Below are positions 22,119 through 30,779 of a stretch of DNA of 64,000 nt, piece by piece. Below the pieces are notes generated by a model. It did no database searches. It was not told where the DNA came from and saw nothing but the letters and a program-made list of their open reading frames with translations. Origin of the DNA: Symbiodinium kawagutii (taxonomy: Eukaryota > Sar > Dinophyceae > Suessiales > Symbiodiniaceae); contig VSDK01013445.1 of NCBI GenBank assembly GCA_009767595.1, forward strand, positions 6,449-70,448. Direction: 5' to 3'. Within the stretch, counting starts at the first letter, position 1. Each line of letters starts with the position of its first letter. Both the position numbers and the translations under genes were made by a program.

Positions 22119-22904
22119 CTGCGAGCAGCCACCACGGTGTGGGGTGGTTGGATGTTGTCATCTGATGGTTTTGTTGGTAGTAAGCAAAGGATAGACAAGG
22201 TGCCGTAATAACAAAAAAAGCATCACCTGATGTGAGAAGCAGAGGGTGATTCTTTGTTGAATGGTTTCTGCTCAGAGGCAGCTGGCGATGACTAATGTAA
22301 CTGTCAGCTTGAAAGTTGCTAACAATTCGTTGGATAATATTGGATGTCTCACATTGATCACTCCAAGCTGTGCTTTACAGTGGCGCCCCCCTTGGAAACT
22401 GGTTGGCCTAGATCCTGCCAGTTGGACACCATAGACAACTGGCAGCATGACTCCAACTAAGCGCTCCACGTCAGCTATACCCATCATCAAGCATCCAGTT
22501 CTCCTACCCAGGGGGCCTGGGGGCTACGCAGAAGTAGAACGGCAGCCTTTCAACTCGTCGCATCTTCCAGGGGATCTTTTTCCACTTCCCGGTGTTAATG
22601 CTGTTGGTCCTGCCGCTGTTACTGCACTTGTTGTTAGTTCTTGTTGGTGTTGGTGGTGTCTTGAAAACAGACCAGCAGAACATCAGCAGAGAAGCAAAGA
22701 ACCAAAGAACCAAAGAACCAGAGAAGCAGAGAAGCAAAGCAGCAGCAAAGCTGCAACAAGCCCGCAGAGCGGAGCTTGACCCTGCCATCTCAAGGGCTGC
22801 TGCCGATCCCATGATCACGAGTTCACCAGTTCACCAGTTGTCAGCTGCAGATCAACTGGGAGGTTGACCAGAGTGAACCTCACCATTCGTGAACCATCCA
22901 TTCA

Positions 22905-22950
22905 GATAGATAGCTAGCTAGCTAGATAGATAGCTAGATAGCTAGATAGT
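22905..22950. repeat. GATA/GCTA microsatellite
   Basis: Alternating GATA and GCTA units, about 45 bases. Confidence 0.9.
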
Positions 22951-23059
22951 GTCTACAGTAACCACTATAAACCCCCATGTTCACCCCTTGACCCTTACAA
23001 CCCTTCTAACCCAAACCCAGCACCCCAAAAATGGTTCACCTCCGTTGCCTCCTGACGAC

Positions 23060-23179
23060 CTGCCCGGTGCCTGGCGGGCCGACTCGAAGGCAATGACGCA
23101 ACTAGCAGCGCCCCAGTAGGAAAGCATCAGCATCAGGACCTTCGCCCAGGCTCGGCTGCCCATCGGTTCACCAATCGGG
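23060..23179 (-). CDS. MFS_2 transporter exon: membrane segment
   Basis: 120-bp exon, acceptor CCGTTCTACTTGAAG, donor GGGCAG/GTCGTC. It reads PIGEPMGSRAWAKVLMLML then SYWGAASCVIAFESARQAPG: a long hydrophobic helix followed by a polar end. A Met at residue 6 could be mistaken for a start; the clear acceptor favours an internal exon. The position fits TM5/TM6 of the N-terminal half. Confidence 0.5.
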
Positions 23180-24194
23180 CTTCAAGTAGAACGGAAGCAT
23201 CGGGTGAATCAAGGCTAAGCCGAGGTTAATAACAGCTTGATATGAGTGGCAAATTGCTGGTTAATTTTAGGTTGATCTTAGGGTAAATTCTTGGATAAAA
23301 TGATCAGTATTAGTAAATTGATCTTAATTCTCCGTTTCTTAATGGACAAGGTTGCAGTTGTTCACATTAAACGTTGGATCCGTCTTTAATGAATACGCTT
23401 CCTTGAGGGTGAAGGGTTAGAATATTGGGTCGATCCTTCTTTGTATGGTTACTACGTATTACTTGGTGAATGGGAATGGTTAACATGGACAATGTCAAAT
23501 TGTCAAGGTCACGTAAGTGACTGTTGGAGTTCTTTCTCTCAGGAACAACGGGCGATGTTGCGTTACATCCGGAGAGAAGAAAAAGGGTTGGAAAAGGAAC
23601 TGCTGCAGCAAAAATTCAAAATCACAACAGAAACTATGAAATGCATATTGAATTTGAACATTGCCCGGTCGTTTCGCTACAGGCTTGGCACAAGTACCGT
23701 TGGGAAACGGTAGCTCTGGGAGGGTATGTTTCCAGTTTTCCCACCCGGCGTGCGCAGTTTGCTTGAAGGGCAGCCGGATTGTCACACCAGCTCAGGAGCA
23801 CAATAGAAAGCTGGGCAGGAACGCCCCTATCAGCATGTGACTTGCTGGTTGCGTGGGCTGGTCCAATGTTGATACATGGAGACATCAAACATCGATTGCT
23901 TTGGCTGGAAGCACTTCATCAGTGGAGGCCCGGACGAATCTCCACATCCAACTGTGGTGGCAACCGCCCCCCCGCTGCCCCCGAGGTGGGAAGTTTCTAA
24001 GGAAAACGAACGTTGATGATCGGAACTTTGTGCTCACGTGGTCCCAATCGAGCTTTAACATATTCTAACCGTTTAACTGAAAGAGAAAAACACCAACTGC
24101 TCTAACTTTAACTGTACTGCAACCAAAAAGTCAAAGTTGAAACCAAATCCCTCATAAAAACCCCGCATTCCCGGAACTGCTTGGGTTGCTAAAC

Positions 24195-24260
24195 CCCCGG
24201 AACACCACCCTCAACCACGCCGTGCAACGAACCAAATCTCGAGTGGTCCGGAGGAATCAC
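24195..24260 (-). CDS. exon candidate of the transporter gene
   Basis: 66-bp islet after CATTTGCCTTTCAG, reading VIPPDHSRFGSLHGVVEGGV then PG, with a weak donor GGGG/GTTTAG. Phase 0 at both ends. Assigned only by strand and position. Confidence 0.35.
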
Positions 24261-25000
24261 CTGAAAGGCAAATGGCTGGTATGCCTGCATGCTGGGGCTA
24301 TAACTGGGAATTAATCATGGCAAAATCGCAACTAATCATGGGTAGTAACGGTTAATGATGCTTGTTAATGATGGTTGGTAAGGCTTATGTAAACGGGATA
24401 TAATTATGGCAAACAACCCTATAAAGTGGCTTGCACCCCTATAGCCCATACCCACGGTTAGTCAACAGCTACGCACTGGGGATGCATATGCAAGTAGGTT
24501 CCGCCACCAATCATCTGCTGTGAAAATCGCGCGATCCACACGATCTTGAAGAAATGAAGCGCATCAACAAGGTGGAGCGTTGCTATTCGCCAGGACTGAA
24601 CAGGGCACATCCAGTGTACCAGATTGAACTGAGGTAGACTGAAACTTATCATTGTGGACATTAATTCATCCAGGTCCCATTCTTCCACAGTCGCCAACAA
24701 ATCATGAGCTGCCCAATACGGGGAGAACACACAAAAGCAAATCCTCAACTGGGTTTAACCTGCATTGCGTGTGGTGAAGTGCTTTTACGGCCTGTTTGCA
24801 CCGTTTGCCCGGGAATCATTGGAGCGTGGTCATCAAGAAGGCAAAAATCGTGGTATTTGCGAAGGATTCTGAGGGTTCACAACTTCATGAGTCTGGCCTC
24901 GCGGGGGATCGAAACGTGGAGTTTGACTTGTAAATCGTGGAAGGGTTGCCGAAAACGTGGTTTCCAAAGTGCACTATTTGTCCTTTCTGCGGCAACACCT

Positions 25001-25248
25001 TTAAACCCTAACCCTACACCACAAACCGTAAAACCCTAAAACCCTAAACCCTAACCCTAAACCACAGACCCTAAATCCCTCAAACCCTAAACCCTACCCC
25101 CAAACCACAAACCCTAAATCCCTAAAACCCTAAACCCTAACCCTAAACCACAAACTCTAAATCCATGAAACCCTAAAACATTAACCCTAAACCACAAACC
25201 CTCAAACCCTAAACCCCAAAACCTAAAACCCTAAAACCCTATAAAACC
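25001..25248 (-). repeat. interstitial telomere-like array (CCCTAAA)n
   Basis: About 250 bases of CCCTAAA/CCCTAA units, the C-strand of the TTTAGGG telomere repeat. ACCACAAACCCTAAATCCCT blocks recur about every 60 bases as a higher-order unit. Many single-base variants show the array is not fresh. Confidence 0.9.
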
Positions 25249-25724
25249 CATGTACGCACTTGTGACACTGTCTAAGTCTGGGCGAACGGCGCCGACAGAC
25301 CCTGCTTTTACCATGTGCCCAACCATGCCGTAAGGTGTGGATTTACATCACCACAGTGCATAGATCCGGAGCTTCTTGCATCTACCTGCTGCATCATTCC
25401 CCGGCTTCAGCTGGTGCACTTTTTTTAGGGGATTCCATGAAAGCCAATGGTGGATCCATCTTGACAAACCACCCATAATTGGGATGAATCACCAGTTGTT
25501 CAAGATGAATCACCAACTATTCAAGGTAAACCGGCGTGGTAAACGATATGGATCTAGCTTTAATAGAAAAAGATTGAGAGGGACAAGAATTGCCCTAACT
25601 TTAGAACGGAACCCTAAAATGTTTGAGTTTGAGCTTTTCGGATTGATGGAATCCTAGACAGCTGTCCACAGCAAGGCATGGGTATAGCAGCATGAAAAAA
25701 CCATGGTGGCACCGCAGCTTCCAC

Positions 25725-25912
25725 CAGCCAAAGCCCAGCAAGAAAACTGTTGCGACCCCCAGCAGATTCACCAGCTGATCCCTTGCCAAGGCACTGGGTG
25801 GCATGTAGACCACACTCGCAGCACAGGCGGCGATGATGCAATGCGTCAACAGAAACGGGGCGCGCTTGCCCCAGCGGTCGACGGGGAAGAAACGCGCCAA
25901 ACACGCCCGGTC
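25725..25912 (-). CDS. MFS_2 transporter exon: motif A loop and TM3/TM4
   Basis: Exon after an excellent acceptor (CCCGTTTCTCTCGCAG). It reads DRACLARFFPVDRWGKRAPF then a hydrophobic helix LLTHCIIAACAASVVYMPPS and a second helix LVNLLGVATVFLLGFG. DRWGKRxPFLL followed by a helix ending YxPPS is typical of the cytoplasmic loop 2-3 and TM3 of MFS_2 (GPH) carriers. The donor is either CTG/GTGAAT at 25772 or TTTGGCTG/GTGGAA at 25725; the latter keeps the second helix. Codons are GC-ending. This exon gives the strongest family signal. Confidence 0.7.
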
Positions 25913-26320
25913 CTGCGAGAGAAACGGGAAGTGTCCCCATGCTAAATGACTAGTTGCTCCAGGTGGGCATGTGTCAAAATAGCGACACCCCCAAAACCAA
26001 ATAAAACCAATGGTTTCCTGGTAAGACGATCTTTTTTTGGTGGGTTATTGGTTACCCAATTTTGGCACAGACCCAGGTGCTCGATGCCACCTTCCTTTCC
26101 CAATGGCATTGAGGGAATAACTGCGGGGTAACAATATGCCAGTCTTGTTACACTTCCCTGCCGCTACCCATTGAGAACTCGAACTACCCATTTCATCCGA
26201 TAACCAATGCCCCGTAACCGGCAAAATTTCCAAGAGATGATGGCTACTAGCATCAAGCAATCGAACATGGGGCCACTATGGGCCACTAGCAGAAGCAACA
26301 TGGGACTGGGCCATGAGCAC

Positions 26321-26370
26321 ACTGCGACGGCTGCCAATGAGTTGCCAGGCCCTGCCCAGCAACTCATCTC
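26321..26370 (-). CDS. MFS_2 transporter exon: DELLGRA loop
   Basis: 50-bp exon after TTGGCCACCTGCAG, reading DELLGRAWQLIGSRRS in the frame that leaves phase 0 for the exon at 25725-25912. DxLLGR before the DRWGKR block is as expected for MFS_2 (D-P-L-L-G-R). A second frame is also open, so the assignment rests on phase and motif. Confidence 0.45.
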
Positions 26371-26846
26371 CTGCAGGTGGCCAACCAAGAATTCCGTCAA
26401 AGGGCTCCAAAACGAAATCACCTGCGGCAGCTCTGCAAACGAGAGCCTTGTGCCTGCAGCTATGAAACCCAGGCTATATCTGCAGATGATTCAGATTCAG
26501 AAGTAGTAGTGGTTTGTTGTAACGCCTAATAGTGGTTAATCATCATATTGGTTCATAATGGCTATTCTGAAAATCCCTATGCCAATACCCAACTATGAGT
26601 GAAACCAACTTCTGGCTGTGGTGTGAATCAACATCATTTCTTTAGCCGAGGCTGAGGACTGACAGCCACTGAATATTTCATGGATTGTCACGCCGCGACA
26701 GCTATCCATTGGTTTGATAAGCGCTAGGTGGACAATAAGCAACAGGTCCACCTTATGATGAGCTCACGCGTTGAATCTCATGGGTTCACATGTTCTGTTG
26801 CAATCCACATCGAACCAGGTACATACGCATCAGGTGGGGGCCCATC

Positions 26847-26999
26847 CTGCTGCGGTTTCCTGCAGCTCAGCGGCAGAAAAGAGGCATCCAATGGCAGTGG
26901 GGTCTGCGCCAAACTTCTCCAGATAGACATCTTTGGCACTACCAATGATGGCCAAAATGTGGAACAAGCTGAAGAGTGACAGCGCGAATCGGAATTTTC
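26847..26999 (-). CDS. MFS_2 transporter exon: TM1-TM2
   Basis: Exon after CGCCTGAG, reading KFRFALSLFSLFHILAIIGS then AKDVYLEKFGADPTAIGCLF and SAAELQETAAG. A first helix followed by VYLEKFGA and PTAIG entering a second helix is a normal start for a major-facilitator fold. The downstream stop and the lack of any GT force a non-GT donor; GCAGCAG/GATGGG (GA type) gives the phase needed by the next exon. One or more exons upstream should encode the N-terminus. Confidence 0.55.
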
Positions 27000-27518
27000 C
27001 TCAGGCGAATCAAGCGACACACCACCCGCGAGTGTGGCAGACCTCTGGATCATGGCTGTTCCCGACAACTACAGACTGAGTAGCATAGCTACCATTTCCT
27101 TGGACCACTCCTCCACTAGCTCCTGGGATAGCGATGGCCCCTGTCCTCACTCCCTAACAGCCAGAGAACATGACAAGGCATCACCAACACGAGGCTTGCT
27201 GCTCGGGTGAGTTCAACGTGACTGGAGGACAATCCAAATGCCTATGAGAAGACCAGATATTGCTGAAGAAAAACTTTCCATTTACTGTAACTGATTGATT
27301 TTTTTCAATCAATAGTCTATGACGGTGGTTTCACCGAATAAGTGATTAATGGTTTCAGCTAGTTTGCTAATTCTTAATGGAGGATATCCATAGACCAATT
27401 AGAAGCAATTGAAGGTCGAGGACAGCACCGAAACGTGAGCTTGCGCCAAACATGAAGCATCTGCTAACATCGGCCAAGTGCAGGGAAAACACACGAGCAA
27501 ACCCATCGAAAAAATGGA

Positions 27519-27617
27519 CGTTTTTCAAAATAGAGCATCTCCCAAATCATGTTTGAAAATTAGCCATCTATAACAATAAACCCTCCAGTTTCGGGTTCCC
27601 AAGTCTAAGAAAACCCC
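27519..27617. mobile_element. MITE-like hairpin family, diverged copy
   Basis: Left arm ACGTTTTTCAAAATAGAGCA and right arm GGGTTCCCAAGTCTAAGAAA match the arms of the 17221 element; the middle differs. Confidence 0.45.
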
Positions 27618-28241
27618 AAATCTCAAGAGCTTCGTTGGCCATGACCCTTGTGCTGCTGGGTGGGGAACCAGGACCACCAACTTCGTGATATCTCGTGATC
27701 CCCGAAACCCAAGTGGTGAAGCCACGCGAGGCCCCTCCAAAACAGCAGATCCCACGGGGGCACGCCACGGGCATCCGCCCCTTCAGCTGAGGATCGAAAG
27801 TACGAATGTCCTGCGACAGCGGTGTGTCCAAGCCAGGCAGGCTTTGACTTTCGAAGGAGTTCACTCATGTAGTCAATATGTCCGATTGAAATCGCCGCTA
27901 CTTACGGTATGTCAACTCATGAATGTCCATCTATGTCCATCTACCAATCTAAAAAAACTTGTTTTTTTCAGGTGTTTGTGGATCATTTTGCACTTAGTGA
28001 CTGCCCAACGGCATGATGCTCTCAATTCCCATGGGCTAAGCTTAGCAGATCGCCTTGAGCTGTGAACGACTATCCCAGTGCAAAGCTGGTGATGCATCTG
28101 CCAGGTGACTGAACTCGGTAATGTCTCTTGCCCTGGTACCAATTGATACCGGCAACCGTGTGCAAACATGTCTGTGCATGTGCGTTTTGATCTCCACGCA
28201 TCTAAATGTACATTAATTAATTGTATGTATATTATAAAATT

Positions 28242-28275
28242 TAAAAAAAAAAAAATATATATATATATATATATG
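28242..28275. repeat. A-tract followed by (TA)n
   Basis: Twelve A then about ten TA units. It lies about 180 bases beyond the end of the recombinase frame of the DIRS-like element and may be near its 3' end. Confidence 0.9.
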
Positions 28276-28450
28276 CGTAACTCGGTTTGAGCTGATGCAA
28301 TCGGCTGCTGACACTTTTCATCCGCCCACATAGGTCTGAGGTGCTCGTTTGCCGCCGTAAGCTGCATAAGTTGGAGATGCAACCGGCAAATGCTAGGAAC
28401 ATCCACCATTCCAAAACGGGGCGGCCGGGTAGTACAAGGCCTGCTGAAAG

Positions 28451-28606
28451 TCAACCGCAGGATGATTTGCCAATCTGGTCCCGAACAGCCGTCATGCAAA
28501 GGAACGGAAAAAGCAAAGCTATGGTACGCAGTTCATCACGAACGTGCTCTGGCATCTGCTGCAAAGTAGCCATGGCAGCTACTTCTTGGAGGTAGGATTC
28601 CACTGC
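28451..28606 (-). pseudogene. Pol C-terminus: recombinase nucleophile Tyr, in a shifted frame
   Basis: The frame used upstream ends within 25 codons without a proper nucleophile motif. One frame over, the DNA reads VESYLQEVAAMATLQQMPEH and ends LFPFLCMTAVRDQ before a stop at 28451. ESYLQE corresponds to the HYLQE-type motif holding the catalytic tyrosine. This segment therefore belongs to Pol but is separated by a frameshift at about 28605. Confidence 0.65.
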
Positions 28607-30779
28607 GTAGACGCATCATCCACAGGATATCACTGATAGGCCTGCCGGCCCTGTAGGCTGCTACTGCTGCGCCACTGCGCAAGCAACCTGGCGTAAGGTG
28701 CGTTTGAGAAGGCACCTTCAGTCGCCACAACACTGAATCCCATCTCTTCCTGTACATGCCTGCACTTCCACAAAACAAGGCTTCGAACAACTCAAGCTGC
28801 TCATACACTCGCTCCAGAATGCGGCACGCATCTTCGTTCACGATCTTCATATGCTGTATTCTTGAAGGTTGTCGACCCAGGGATTTGAACTGCTTCAGTT
28901 GAAGAAAAATGGCACCACCAGATTCTTCCAAAACATCTGCAGGAAATAAGAGGTCAGCCCTAGTGCATCGCAACACTTCACCAATGCGACCAGCACCATA
29001 GAAGGCCAGCACTGTTACGCCACACCACCGATACCAGCCTAAGTGCCAGGCCAAACTGACCATGGCTCTCATCAAGCCTTCAGGAAGAGGTGGACGATGT
29101 TCAACCGGCTCACTAACCTCCCACTTCATAACCAAGTCCCAGCACGGCGTGCTATGCATACGAAAGGCAGGAAACCATCTTTGCACTGCCAGCACCAAAT
29201 GCCTGAAATTGCTCAGTGCACCACCATTTTGAAATTCCATGAGTCCATAAGCTTTGAGGATGACACTAAGCAACTCAGGGCAGCGGCGAAAATGATCCTG
29301 AACTGCCTCACCACACTCTGTCAAGCACCAGTTGAAAAACTTGCTAAGCAGCTTGGCTTCCAACGCCTCTGTAGCAGCAGTCCGCAAGGCGACACCTTCG
29401 AGGTCAATGTGACGATTGCCTCGAGAGCGCTTAGGACCTGGGTTGGCCGCTTCACCGATTCGACCACCGGAGCAACGAGCACAACTTGAACTGAAAGTAG
29501 CTTTGTCCTCAAACTTCCATCCACTCCAGTTACAGCAAGCTCGAGCGATGACCTTGCATAGCCCATGAGGATATGGTTGGGCCACCAGAGTCCAACACTT
29601 TCGGTGTTTCTTCGAACGGCCTCGCAACACTTGATGTCGATGACCTCCTGAGCACATCATCCGAAGCCCCTTCAACATAGGCAGATTCGTAGCAAAGTTC
29701 GTATTCTTGCGCCACTTTCGACCAAACCTGCAAAAGGAACACCGGAACACATGTTCAGACTTGGAGCAGCGATACTTCTCATAACCACGCTGTTCCCACA
29801 GCCAAGAAGAGTCAGGGTTCTCCGCCCAGAATCCCACCATTTGCGCTTCAGACTCACCAATGACTTCCAACACGAAATCACCATGCAAGTTGCCATCTCG
29901 AATCTTCGAAGCCATTGCAGATGAAACTCCAGGGATCCCACGCGGCCGTTGCTTAGTTCTGCACGGAGGCGTAATAGCACGAGAAAAGGAACTGCAAATG
30001 GGAGCTGCACCAACTGTAGCAAACACCTTCCCACGAATCAACTGAAGGAGCTTTTGTTGCAACCCCACATCAAGCAAATTCTCTTCCGCACCATGTTCAA
30101 TGTCAACTGTCAGCACCCAAGGCGCACCTAACTGCACCATGCATCGAACAACGCCACAACGACCAGAATACAAGTCCAATCCGCCAGCTTTGTCAATAAC
30201 AAGCTCAAACCGTCCCTTCGAAGGCCCAACTCCAAAGAACATGCTCGGCTCACATGACTCCAGCAAACCACTGAGATAAGCCCCAATTTCCAGCTTGTAT
30301 TCTTCTGTCACCCTGATACTGCTCGCCCTTCTCACACGCGACATCTTAGCACCAGCATTTTTGGTTTCCCACTCCAATCCAGCATCAACCGGACCACCTG
30401 CAGGAGCATCTTGAGGTTCGACCAGATCCAACACACTTTCACCTGTGATAACACCGGCTTCGACCTGAGCAAGCCATTCATCCAGCAACTCATAGTTCCC
30501 AGCTGCAGCATCTTCCCACCACCGAGGCAAATCCAAGTCGGGAGGCAAAGGTTTTGATCCACGTGTAGGTTGGTCAGCCCTATTGAAAGCCGAGGGATAA
30601 TACAAGTACAAGCCATAGTTGTCTGATCCAAGCACTGTACCCAAGCTCTGTTGTAGCTGTTTGTTAAGCAAGGATGCTGCGGCACGACCTTTCACCAAAG
30701 CACCAAGCGACACCTGAGAATCCAGCGCATACAAGATTCTACTGTGCCTGTGATTGGCACACTCACGGCGTTCAGCTAT
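28536..30779 (-). CDS. Pol, second part: RNase H end, methyltransferase-like domain, tyrosine recombinase
   Basis: Open for about 740 codons. It starts inside RNase H (LDSQVSLGALVKGRAA and YPSAFNRADQPTR, the C-terminal RNase H motifs), so no separate start codon is expected. Next comes a methyltransferase-like domain: LDLYSGRCGVVRC (30139-30184), PICSSFSRAITPPCR (29950-30006) and WAENPDSSWLW (29798-29830), matching C5-MTase motifs I, IV and VI. A CARC...GRIGEAANPGP segment follows at about 29431-29480. Last is a tyrosine recombinase with box I YGAGRIGEVLRC (catalytic Arg, about 28964-29003) and box II LTPGCLRSGAAVAAYRAGRP (about 28640-28697). Many DIRS elements carry an adenine (Dam-like) methylase; this one looks like the cytosine type. 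Recombinase is expected to insert the cDNA circle. Frameshifts at both ends make this copy defective unless they are errors. Confidence 0.75.
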   Translation of the reverse strand: MAERRECANHRHSRILYALDSQVSLGALVKGRAAASLLNKQLQQSLGTVLGSDNYGLYLYYPSAFNRADQPTRGSKPLPPDLDLPRWWEDAAAGNYELLDEWLAQVEAGVITGESVLDLVEPQDAPAGGPVDAGLEWETKNAGAKMSRVRRASSIRVTEEYKLEIGAYLSGLLESCEPSMFFGVGPSKGRFELVIDKAGGLDLYSGRCGVVRCMVQLGAPWVLTVDIEHGAEENLLDVGLQQKLLQLIRGKVFATVGAAPICSSFSRAITPPCRTKQRPRGIPGVSSAMASKIRDGNLHGDFVLEVIGESEAQMVGFWAENPDSSWLWEQRGYEKYRCSKSEHVFRCSFCRFGRKWRKNTNFATNLPMLKGLRMMCSGGHRHQVLRGRSKKHRKCWTLVAQPYPHGLCKVIARACCNWSGWKFEDKATFSSSCARCSGGRIGEAANPGPKRSRGNRHIDLEGVALRTAATEALEAKLLSKFFNWCLTECGEAVQDHFRRCPELLSVILKAYGLMEFQNGGALSNFRHLVLAVQRWFPAFRMHSTPCWDLVMKWEVSEPVEHRPPLPEGLMRAMVSLAWHLGWYRWCGVTVLAFYGAGRIGEVLRCTRADLLFPADVLEESGGAIFLQLKQFKSLGRQPSRIQHMKIVNEDACRILERVYEQLELFEALFCGSAGMYRKRWDSVLWRLKVPSQTHLTPGCLRSGAAVAAYRAGRPISDILWMMRLRSGILPPRSSCHGYFAADARARS
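29431..29463 (-). other. NPGP motif between methyltransferase and recombinase domains
   Basis: GRIGEAANPGP follows a CxxC knuckle exactly at the inter-domain boundary of Pol. It contains the NPGP core of 2A ribosome-skipping peptides but lacks the canonical D-V/I-E-x spacing, so activity is unproven. Confidence 0.4.
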
